Of a stretch of 8,143 nt of DNA, positions 1 through 6,076 are shown piece after piece (within the stretch, counting starts at the first letter, position 1; each line of letters starts with the position of its first letter). Both the position numbers and the translations under genes were made by a program. The stretch comes from JBMNCR01 sp049366695 (GTDB lineage Bacteria; Bacillota; Clostridia; Eubacteriales; Alkalibacteraceae). The stretch lies in NCBI GenBank assembly GCA_049366695.1, contig JBMNCR010000049.1, forward strand, positions 1 through 8,143. Reading direction: 5' to 3'. The notes under the pieces are model-generated. The model was given only the letters and a program-made list of their open reading frames with translations, searched no databases and was not told the DNA's origin.

Positions 1-82
1 AACTAATATACTTCTACTGTTTTTAAAAAAAATACTGTAAGCATACTAATTTTATCAATATTTATTTTAAAACATTTCTATA

Positions 83-181
83 TTAATTTGTAGCTTCATC
101 TTTATTATTTTCTATTATAGGAATCTTTTTAGGTTTAATAACAAATGTAAACAACATCATTATAATAATTACTATTAGATT
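83..181 (-). pseudogene. possible C-terminal remnant of a membrane protein
   Basis: A short open frame on the minus strand reads as about ten hydrophobic residues (NLIVIIIMMLFTF), then a basic turn (VIKPKKIP) and a polar, charged tail (IIENNKDEATN) before a TAA stop. This resembles the last transmembrane helix and cytoplasmic tail of a transporter. It is closed upstream by a TAG at about 182, and no ribosome binding site precedes its internal ATGs. I therefore read it, weakly, as debris of a decayed gene. In such AT-rich DNA a hydrophobic frame of this size can also arise by chance. Confidence 0.2.
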
Positions 182-225
182 CTAAACTAACAGTGTGCAC
201 AATTTACTTATTATTAATTGTTATA

Positions 226-234
226 TGGTATACT
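226..234 (+). promoter_or_regulatory. extended -10 promoter for the DUF1361 gene
   Basis: TGGTATACT matches the extended -10 pattern (TGN followed by a near-consensus TATAAT hexamer). It lies 38 nt upstream of the ATG at 272, so transcription would begin near 241. No good -35 hexamer sits at 16-18 bp; TTTACT at 203-208 is too far away at 20 bp. Extended -10 promoters commonly tolerate a poor -35. The assignment rests on sequence match and position only. Confidence 0.45.
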
Positions 235-271
235 TGTATTAAAAATACGTAAAATTTGACGGAGAGTTTTG

Positions 272-940
272 ATGATAATTGATAAAAAAACAAAAGTATT
301 CATGGGGTATTTTATTGCTTATATTTTAGTAAGCATACCTATATTTATTCATAGTAAAAATTTTATTCATATTGCATTAATTTGGAATTTATTCTTGGCC
401 ATACTTCCTTTGATTTTTGCAAAGATATTGCAAAACACTCAAAAAAATATCAACAAATTAAAACAAATTAGTTTGAGTTTTTTATGGCTATTTTTCTTTC
501 CAAATTCTCCTTATATAATAACGGATTTTATCCATATAAGTGGAATAAACTTTTATTGGAAAGAATATCCATACTCATCTATTATTTATTCAAAAGAAAT
601 CATTTATTGGGTTGAAATTATTCATATGGGTTTTGCAGCAATTTTTGGAACTTTAATGGGTTTGTTATCAATGTTTATAATTCATCAGATACTACTTATA
701 AAGTTTAAGAATATTTTTGCAAACAGTATTATAGTAATGGTGTGTTTTTTGAGTGGATATGGAGTTTATATAGGTAGATTTTTAAGATTCAATTCTTGGG
801 ATATTCTTCAACCAATTAAATTATTATCACAACTTTCGAATAATCTAGATTATTTTTCTTTAAATTTTTCGTTATTTTTCGGTATATATATTTTAGCAAG
901 TTATTATTTATTTTATGTAATTCACAAAAATAGTCACTAA
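272..940 (+). CDS. DUF1361 family integral membrane protein
   Basis: This is a 222-residue, strongly hydrophobic protein with about six predicted membrane segments. Numbered from a TTG one codon earlier, they lie near 11-28, 33-52, 67-78, 112-145, 151-168 and 198-218. Conserved DUF1361 landmarks are visible: a WN pair at 39-40, FPNSPY at 77-82, TDF at 85-87, and the signature GVYIGRFLRFNSWD at 165-178. The family is found in many bacteria and its function is unknown. I chose ATG 272 because GGAG at 261-264 is 7 nt upstream of it; the TTG at 269 would sit too close. The gene is monocistronic, with its own extended -10 promoter, and converges on the histidine kinase gene 41 nt away. Nothing in the context ties it to the neighbouring exporter. 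Confidence 0.85.
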   Translation: MIIDKKTKVFMGYFIAYILVSIPIFIHSKNFIHIALIWNLFLAILPLIFAKILQNTQKNINKLKQISLSFLWLFFFPNSPYIITDFIHISGINFYWKEYPYSSIIYSKEIIYWVEIIHMGFAAIFGTLMGLLSMFIIHQILLIKFKNIFANSIIVMVCFLSGYGVYIGRFLRFNSWDILQPIKLLSQLSNNLDYFSLNFSLFFGIYILASYYLFYVIHKNSH

Positions 941-974
941 TCTCTTAGACTAAGACAGCAAATTATTAGTTTTT
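936..974 (+). terminator. weak candidate terminator after DUF1361 gene
   Basis: ACTAAT (936-941) pairs with ATTAGT (965-970), which runs into five T residues (970-974). Nested inside is the small palindrome TCTTAG-A-CTAAGA (943-955). The stems are short and AU-rich, so this is a weak hairpin. It is the only candidate in the 41-nt gap between two convergent genes. Confidence 0.25.
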
Positions 975-981
975 CAAATTA

Positions 982-2049
982 CTAAATGGGTAATTCTACC
1001 GTAAACACTGATCCTTTCCCTTGTTGACTCTCAAAGTATATTTTCCCTCTAGATAATTCAATAATTTTCTTTACTATAACAAGACCTAAACCATTTCCTT
1101 CTTTTGATCTAGATTTATCACTTTTATAAAATCGTTTAAAAATTTTTTCCTTATCTTCCTCAGCGATACCTATTCCATTATCAATAACGTCAATTTTAAC
1201 TATTGTATCTTTTTTTTGAAGATTTATTTTAATTGTACCTTTTGGATTTGAAAATTTGATAGCATTTTGAATTAAATTAATCCAAGCCTGTTGGAGAAGG
1301 AGTTCATCTCCCCAAAAAAATATTTCTTCTAATTCAATATCTAGATCGATATCTTTTTTATTCCACTGGGACTCAAGGATTAAAATGCACTTTCTTATTT
1401 GTTCATCAAGAGAAAACAGTGATGCTGGTTCACGTATGACTTTACTATCAAGTTCAGAAAGTCTCAATAAATTTGATGAAAGTAAAGATAATCTTTGACT
1501 TTCACTTTCGATAATTTCACTATACTCACATATCTGTTCATTTGACAGTTTTCCACTCTTAATCAACTTAGCGTAACCTTTGATAGAAGTAATAGGAGTC
1601 TTAAATTCATGAGAAACACTAGAGACAAAATCTTTACGTAAAATATCAATATTTTTTAACTCTTTTGTCATTTTGTTAAAATCTCCAATTAATCTCCCTA
1701 TTTCATCTGTGTTAGTTATTTTTACTTCAATATCAAAATTACCTTTTGCAACTTCTTTAGAGGCAGTTGAAAGTCTTTTTAATGGTTTTACAATACCTCG
1801 TACTACAATTAAAATAATAATTGTACCAATAATAGCGCTTATAAAAAATGTTATTCCCGTTACTCTCCTTATTCTTTCAAATTCTATAAAAGATTTATAG
1901 TGTTCATGGGCAATATTTTCCAATAAATTCTCAGGCATAATAATACGAAGAACAAAAGCAAATGTCAAAGAGTTTAAAAACCACCAAATCATTAAAAATG
2001 TTACAGCAAATCTTGCATATATAGACTTAAATAAAACGCGCTTCTTCAT
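982..2049 (-). CDS. HAMP-domain sensor histidine kinase
   Basis: This 355-residue membrane sensor kinase should phosphorylate the response regulator encoded just upstream. Membrane helix 1 spans about residues 12-36 and helix 2 about 64-84, enclosing an outside loop of only about 27 residues. A HAMP linker (about 80-135) follows. The H box SVSHEFKTP carries the phospho-acceptor His147. The ATPase domain shows an N box (NLIQNAIKFS, 258-267), G1 (DNGIGI, 290-295), an F box (FKRFYK, 304-309) and G2 (GNGLGL, 318-323), so all catalytic motifs are present. Its ATG overlaps the regulator's TGA in an ATGA arrangement (2046-2049), which implies translational coupling. The short loop leaves little room for a ligand-binding domain, so sensing may occur in or near the membrane or through the neighbouring exporter. 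That last point is inference. Confidence 0.95.
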   Translation of the reverse strand: MKKRVLFKSIYARFAVTFLMIWWFLNSLTFAFVLRIIMPENLLENIAHEHYKSFIEFERIRRVTGITFFISAIIGTIIILIVVRGIVKPLKRLSTASKEVAKGNFDIEVKITNTDEIGRLIGDFNKMTKELKNIDILRKDFVSSVSHEFKTPITSIKGYAKLIKSGKLSNEQICEYSEIIESESQRLSLLSSNLLRLSELDSKVIREPASLFSLDEQIRKCILILESQWNKKDIDLDIELEEIFFWGDELLLQQAWINLIQNAIKFSNPKGTIKINLQKKDTIVKIDVIDNGIGIAEEDKEKIFKRFYKSDKSRSKEGNGLGLVIVKKIIELSRGKIYFESQQGKGSVFTVELPI

Positions 2050-2720
2050 ACCTTTCTTTCCACCTTGTAACCAAGTCCTCTAACTGTAATTATTTTAAAT
2101 TCGTTAAGATTACCAAATTTTTCACGTAGCCGTTTTATGTGAACATCAACTGTTCTTTCATCAGTATCATTATCAAATCCCCATATTTCATCCATGAGAT
2201 CCCTCCTTGTAAATATTTTCTTTGGGTAACTCAAAAGTTTAAATAAAAGATAGAATTCTTTTTTAGGTAAAATTGTTTCTTCGTTTTTAATATTTACCGT
2301 TAACTTTTCATAATCTAGTGTTATTTCACCTACAACAATTTTATGTTCATTAGAAATTTTAGCACGTCTAAGGAGTGCAGATACTCTAAGTAACATTTCA
2401 TCAAAATCAATAGGTTTTACCATATAGTCATCTATCCCAAGAGTAAATCCTTTTTTCTTATCTTCAAAGCTTTCTTTAGCTGTGATCATTAGTATAGGTA
2501 AATTATAATTTGATGTTCTTAATTCATCAGTTAAAGTATAGCCATCTTTATTGGGCATCATTATATCTACGATCATTAAATCGATATGCTCTTTATCCAA
2601 GATATCTAACGCTTCTAATCCATCAGAGGCAGTATATACATGATAACCTTCGCCAATTAAATAGGCTGCCATGAGCTTCCTAATATTATCATTATCATCA
2701 ACGACTAAAATGTTAAACAT
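2046..2720 (-). CDS. OmpR/PhoB-family response regulator
   Basis: This 224-residue two-domain regulator has a receiver domain (about 1-118) with the acidic pair D8/D9, phospho-acceptor D52 (in MIVDIMMP), T80 and K102 (in VKPID), so it should be phosphorylatable. The winged-helix domain (about 125-222) carries the recognition helix segment RTVDVHIKRLREKF and the closing wing motif VRGLGYKVE, both typical of OmpR/PhoB transcription factors. An excellent AAGGAGG (2728-2734) lies 7 nt before the ATG. The gene overlaps the kinase gene by 4 nt and follows the permease gene after 63 nt. It probably controls the exporter genes upstream in the same cluster, as is common for such arrangements, but no binding site is proven here. 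Confidence 0.96.
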   Translation of the reverse strand: MFNILVVDDNDNIRKLMAAYLIGEGYHVYTASDGLEALDILDKEHIDLMIVDIMMPNKDGYTLTDELRTSNYNLPILMITAKESFEDKKKGFTLGIDDYMVKPIDFDEMLLRVSALLRRAKISNEHKIVVGEITLDYEKLTVNIKNEETILPKKEFYLLFKLLSYPKKIFTRRDLMDEIWGFDNDTDERTVDVHIKRLREKFGNLNEFKIITVRGLGYKVERKV

Positions 2721-2754
2721 ACTACCGCCTCCTTATTGATTATTAAGCTACTTC

Positions 2755-2783
2755 ATTATAACATGTTTTTTATTTTGAGTTTA
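2755..2783 (-). promoter_or_regulatory. internal promoter for the response regulator/kinase pair
   Basis: Read on the minus strand, the gap between permease and regulator contains TGTTATAAT (2755-2763), a perfect extended -10 element. A weak -35 (TAAACT, 2778-2783, three of six matches) sits at 17 bp. Transcription would start near 2748, about 27 nt before the ATG, with the AAGGAGG site inside that leader. The regulatory genes could therefore be expressed at a basal level independently of the exporter genes. Confidence 0.55.
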
Positions 2784-3956
2784 TTATAAACTCCTCAAGG
2801 CATCAATAGGATTTAACCTACTTGCTTTTCTTGCCGGCATATATCCAAATATAATACCAACTGCTCCAGAAAAGCCTACTGCAAGTAAAATTGTTGATAT
2901 AGATACTGTAAAACCTATTCCAATCAATGTTGTGGCAATATATGCAATTAAGCTACCAAATATTAGCCCTATAATTCCACCAAATATAGAAAGAAATATA
3001 GATTCAATAATAAATTGAAGCTGAATTCTATTGGGTGTAGCACCTAAAGCTTTTCTCAAACCAATTTCCGAAGTACGCTCTGTTATAGATACTAACATCA
3101 TATTCATAATACCGATTCCACCTACAACTAGAGATATGGCCGCAATACCTGTTAGTAACAATGACATCATAGACATCATAGATTCGAAAGTATCTATCAT
3201 ATCACCCATATTAAAAATAGAATATGCATCATCTTTATAATTAAATGCAGCTTCTAAAACTCCCTTGATTTGGGTTACTGTCTCATCAGCTAAATTACTA
3301 TCTTTTAAGTATACATCTAAACTTGATATATTCTTCATGCCTAAACTTCGAAGAGCAGTTGTATAAGGAATAATAACAGTATCATTATTTGATTCCATAC
3401 TAAATTCATTAGAGTCTGCAAGGGTACCTATCACCGTATAAGTAGTTCCATTTAGGATCAAACTCTCCCCTACTGGATCCATACCATAATATAGTTCATC
3501 AACAATATTTCTACCAATCACCGCAACTTGATTTTTATTTTCTAAATCCAATATATTTATACTTCTTCCGGATTTAAGCAAACTAGAGTCCGTATTAAAA
3601 TAAACTTCATTTTTACCTTTAACTGATACCTCCTCCATTGAATTCCCATTATAAATTATTGACGTATTGCTTGAAACCGTAGGAGAAGTATAATTAACAT
3701 TATCAACTTTCGAGATATTTTCCATATCTTCATTAGTAAGTCCCTGCTTAAGAGGTGTACCTATGGCATTTATTGTAATTTTATTAACGCCTAAGTCATT
3801 CACTTGATCACTGATACTATTTGTAGCACCTTGGACAATTGTAATTAATGCAATAATCGATGCTACTCCTATAACTATACCAAGCATAGTTAAAAATGAT
3901 CGTAGTTTATTATGGATAATATTTTCCCAAGACATTTTTATACTTTCAGCCAACAT
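2784..3956 (-). CDS. MacB-type ABC transporter permease
   Basis: This 390-residue permease is of the MacB/LolC/FtsX type, the membrane component of a mechanotransmission-style ABC exporter. It has the family layout: one N-terminal helix (about 18-42) after MSWENIIHNKLRSFLTMLG, a large outside domain (about 43-264), then three helices (about 266-290, 315-345 and 350-375). The cytoplasmic ATPase-coupling segment TERTSEIGLRKALGAT (292-307) and the C-terminal PARKASRLNPIDALR (374-388) are strongly conserved family signatures. Unlike proteobacterial MacB, it has no fused ATPase, which is encoded by the adjacent gene. AGGAGG (3966-3971) lies 9 nt before the ATG and overlaps the end of the ATPase gene. 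The substrate cannot be told from the sequence; antimicrobial peptides, lipids and drugs are usual for the family. Confidence 0.94.
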   Translation of the reverse strand: MLAESIKMSWENIIHNKLRSFLTMLGIVIGVASIIALITIVQGATNSISDQVNDLGVNKITINAIGTPLKQGLTNEDMENISKVDNVNYTSPTVSSNTSIIYNGNSMEEVSVKGKNEVYFNTDSSLLKSGRSINILDLENKNQVAVIGRNIVDELYYGMDPVGESLILNGTTYTVIGTLADSNEFSMESNNDTVIIPYTTALRSLGMKNISSLDVYLKDSNLADETVTQIKGVLEAAFNYKDDAYSIFNMGDMIDTFESMMSMMSLLLTGIAAISLVVGGIGIMNMMLVSITERTSEIGLRKALGATPNRIQLQFIIESIFLSIFGGIIGLIFGSLIAYIATTLIGIGFTVSISTILLAVGFSGAVGIIFGYMPARKASRLNPIDALRSL

Positions 3957-3960
3957 CCCA

Positions 3961-4641
3961 TTACACCTCCTGCTCCGTTAATTGTCCATCTAAAATATTG
4001 ACGATTCTTTTTGCATGACGTGCTATATTGTTATCATGTGTAATCATTATTATCGTTCTTCCGTCACTATTCAATTTTTCAAAGAGCTCCATCACTTGAG
4101 CTCCGGTTTTCTGATCCAATGCACCTGTAGGTTCATCAGCAAGTAGTATAGTAGGTTCTGTAACTAGCGCTCTCGCGATAGCTACACGTTGCTGTTGTCC
4201 ACCTGAAAGTTGAGTAGGAAGATTGTAGATTTTATCCGCTAATCCAACCTTTTCAAGTATTTTAATTGAGCGTTGTTTCCTTTCAGTAGATGATACATTT
4301 GCATAAATCAATGGAAGTTCTACATTTTGAAGTGCATTCATTCTAGGTAGAAGCTGAAAACTTTGGAATACAAATCCTATCTCTTTATTCCTTACTTTTG
4401 CAAGTTCTATTTCATCCAGTTCATCAATGTCATTACCTGACAATATATATTTTCCTGAGCTTGAGACATCAAGACATCCTATAATATTCATCATAGTTGA
4501 TTTTCCTGAACCTGATGGACCCAGAATAGAAATAAATTCACCTGAATTAATAGCTAAGTTCACATCACGCAATACTTTTAATTCACTATCAGCCATATAG
4601 TAACTTTTACAAATATTTTGCATATTAAGAATTTCCGCCAT
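3961..4641 (-). CDS. MacB/LolD-type ABC transporter ATP-binding protein
   Basis: This 226-residue cytoplasmic ATPase would energise the adjacent permease. All ABC motifs are intact: Walker A GPSGSGKST (41-49), the Q-loop glutamine Q93 (VFQSFQLLPR), signature LSGGQ (145-149), Walker B ILLADE with catalytic E170 followed by PTGALD, and the H-loop H202. The FQLLPRMNALQNVELPL and PTGALD stretches place it in the LolD/MacB subfamily rather than among nutrient importers. GGAGG (4651-4655) lies 9 nt before the ATG, and the start overlaps the preceding stop as TAATG (4639-4643), so translation is probably coupled to the membrane-fusion gene. Only 4 nt separate it from the permease start. Confidence 0.96.
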   Translation of the reverse strand: MAEILNMQNICKSYYMADSELKVLRDVNLAINSGEFISILGPSGSGKSTMMNIIGCLDVSSSGKYILSGNDIDELDEIELAKVRNKEIGFVFQSFQLLPRMNALQNVELPLIYANVSSTERKQRSIKILEKVGLADKIYNLPTQLSGGQQQRVAIARALVTEPTILLADEPTGALDQKTGAQVMELFEKLNSDGRTIIMITHDNNIARHAKRIVNILDGQLTEQEV

Positions 4642-5525
4642 TAATTATCGCCTCCATCAATACCGTTCATATTAGGACGACTTGACATAAATCCTGAATT
4701 TAAAGATTCGCTCGTGGAATAATATATCGTTTGTCCATCTGAAACACCGCTTTTTATTTCTACTGTTGTACCATCATTTATTCCTGTTTCCACTTCTTTT
4801 TGAACTATTGCACCCTCATCATCCTCTATTAAAACATAAGGCGTATTATCATCATCAAACTGAACAGCGTACATGGGTACTGTGACTACATCTACAGCCT
4901 GCTCCTTAATAAGTTCTACTTCTGCTGACATACCTGTTTTTAATTCTTTATCATTTTTTAAATCAACGATCGCAGTAAAAAATGATACTCCACTGCTTAT
5001 ATTTCCTTCTTTAGACACACTACTTATTTCACTCTCTATCTCTTTATCTAATGCATTAATTTTTACAGTAGTTTCTTTTCCTTTTTTTACAGCTGACAGA
5101 TCGTATTCATCTACTTTAACACTGATTTGAAGATTATTATAATCTACAATTTCTATTAATTTCATTCCACTCATCACTTGTTCATTATCTTCCACTAATA
5201 TATCAACCACTTCTCCGTCTATTCCAGCTTTAATTCTCTCTCCAGCTCTTGTACGTATCAACTCATCATCTTCTTCTACTATATCTCCCTCTTTAACTTT
5301 AATATCATATATTTGCAAAACCTTTCCAGATAGAACGGATTGACGATTTTTAGTTTCAATATTTCCTGAAAATGAATAGTATGTTGTTATATCGCCTTTT
5401 TTAGCATTTACACTTTCATAAGATATCTGTGATGGTTTCATAAGAGGTATTACTACCACTGCTATTATTACTATTACAACCACCCCAATTATCCATTTTT
5501 TAAAATTTGATTTTTTTTTATTCAT
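4641..5525 (-). CDS. short HlyD/MacA-family membrane-fusion (periplasmic adaptor-like) protein
   Basis: This 294-residue exporter accessory protein is the first gene of the cluster. A basic N-terminus precedes one membrane anchor (about 11-28), and the rest is extracytoplasmic. Two lipoyl half-motifs are visible, near 66-90 (SGKVLQIYDIKVKEGD) and 100-128 (AGIDGEVVDILVEDNEQVMSG), followed by a beta-barrel region (about 130-205) and a membrane-proximal domain (about 210-270). Only about nine residues (91-99) join the lipoyl halves, so the long alpha-helical hairpin of MacA or HlyD is absent. This fits a single-membrane cell that has no outer-membrane channel to reach. The last 20 residues are Gly/Asn/Met-rich and end in acidic residues. 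GGGAGG (5535-5540) lies 9 nt before the ATG. Confidence 0.9.
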   Translation of the reverse strand: MNKKKSNFKKWIIGVVVIVIIAVVVIPLMKPSQISYESVNAKKGDITTYYSFSGNIETKNRQSVLSGKVLQIYDIKVKEGDIVEEDDELIRTRAGERIKAGIDGEVVDILVEDNEQVMSGMKLIEIVDYNNLQISVKVDEYDLSAVKKGKETTVKINALDKEIESEISSVSKEGNISSGVSFFTAIVDLKNDKELKTGMSAEVELIKEQAVDVVTVPMYAVQFDDDNTPYVLIEDDEGAIVQKEVETGINDGTTVEIKSGVSDGQTIYYSTSESLNSGFMSSRPNMNGIDGGDN

Positions 5526-5555
5526 TTAATTTGACCTCCCAGTTTAAGTATGTGA

Positions 5556-5590
5556 TTTAGAATAACCTAGATTTATGAATTCAACATGAA
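5556..5590 (-). promoter_or_regulatory. candidate promoter and regulator site for the exporter operon
   Basis: On the minus strand a TTGAAT (5579-5584) and TCTAAA (5556-5561) are spaced by 17 bp, placing a start near 5549, about 24 nt before the first exporter ATG. The sequence TTCAT occurs twice in direct orientation (5586-5590 and 5575-5579), 11 bp start to start and flanking the -35. That spacing is what OmpR-family dimers often bind. The -10 is poor, which would fit an activator-dependent promoter. This is inferred from position and pattern only. Confidence 0.35.
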
Positions 5591-5828
5591 CTACTATAGT
5601 TTTTTTGCATCTACTGGAGAATTTTTCTTAAATCTTGAAAATCCTTTTTATAGTATTTGGTTATTCTATTTCTTTATTTACTTTTTATACTTCGTCTTGT
5701 TTTTGACTTTTATTATCATGATCTTCATCAAAACACCTATTAAAATAAAGCTTAGTCAATACAAATTACTTTATAGATTATTAATAAACAAGAACAAACA
5801 ATTAGCTTCGCTTATTTCAATAGAATAA
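5586..5828 (+). CDS. doubtful small hydrophobic protein, unknown
   Basis: This open frame of 80 codons encodes one long hydrophobic stretch (about residues 24-48) followed by a basic tail (KTPIKIKLSQYKLLYRLLINKNKQ), as in single-pass proteins with the C-terminus inside. I do not recognise it. Against it: no Shine-Dalgarno sequence precedes the ATG, although almost every other gene here has a strong one, and TTT-rich DNA readily produces hydrophobic frames. It is divergent from the exporter operon, and its start codon falls inside that operon's candidate control region. It could be a small membrane protein connected with the exporter or sensor, or simply non-coding sequence. Confidence 0.3.
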   Translation: MNYYSFFASTGEFFLNLENPFYSIWLFYFFIYFLYFVLFLTFIIMIFIKTPIKIKLSQYKLLYRLLINKNKQLASLISIE

Positions 5829-5879
5829 AAAGAGAAGCATTAAATTTTTTACTATCTGAGTATGGCTTACTTTTCATTT

Positions 5880-5909
5880 GTAATAGCTCAAGCGTATTTG
5901 TGCTATTAC
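5880..5909. repeat. perfect 8-bp inverted repeat
   Basis: GTAATAGC (5880-5887) and GCTATTAC (5902-5909) are perfect inverted copies separated by 14 nt. The repeat lies 51 nt after the small ORF and 23 nt before the -35 of the XRE gene promoter. It is followed by a C-interrupted T-rich stretch (CTCTTTCTTCT), so it might be a weak terminator. The 22-bp centre-to-centre distance of the arms (about two helical turns) would also suit an operator. Confidence 0.4.
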
Positions 5910-5931
5910 CTCTTTCTTCTATTTACTATAA

Positions 5932-5960
5932 TAGACACAAATCAATAATCAATGTATAAT
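5932..5960 (+). promoter_or_regulatory. sigma-A-type promoter of the double-XRE regulator
   Basis: TAGACA (5932-5937, five of six matches) and a perfect TATAAT (5955-5960) are separated by exactly 17 bp. It is the best promoter in the window. Transcription would start near 5967, giving a leader of roughly 100-110 nt before the regulator's coding region. Confidence 0.75.
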
Positions 5961-5963
5961 GTC

Positions 5964-6026
5964 TTTATAACAATAAAACTAAGACAATATTATAGATATA
6001 GAATTATTGTACGTTTATAAAACAAT
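5964..6026. repeat. ACAAT repeat cluster in the regulator's leader
   Basis: TTTATAACAAT (5964-5974) and TTTATAAAACAAT (6014-6026) are near-identical direct repeats. Two further copies of the core lie between them: ACAAT at 5984-5988 and its inverse ATTGT at 6006-6010. The elements lie immediately downstream of the predicted transcription start, where a repressor could block its own gene. AT-rich background makes some of this expected by chance. Confidence 0.3.
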
Positions 6027-6076
6027 TATCATTTGACTAATCATCTAAGTTAAATAATAAATAAGAGGTGTGTAAA

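Noticed and set aside
943..955. palindrome TCTTAG-A-CTAAGA as an operator
   Set aside because: It lies between the ends of two convergent genes, where an operator is not expected; at most it is part of a weak terminator.
1673..1900. 75-codon open frame on the plus strand inside the histidine kinase gene
   Set aside because: It lies wholly within a well-supported kinase on the other strand and has no ribosome binding site or recognisable motif.
2721..2783. a small signal-peptide gene between permease and response regulator, as pep27 in the vex-vncRS locus
   Set aside because: Both ATGs on the minus strand in this gap reach a stop within three codons, so there is no room for a peptide gene.
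4873..5130. 85-codon open frame on the plus strand opposite the membrane-fusion gene
   Set aside because: The Ser/Thr-rich translation is what the reverse complement of a Glu/Lys/Asp-rich gene gives; there is no independent support.
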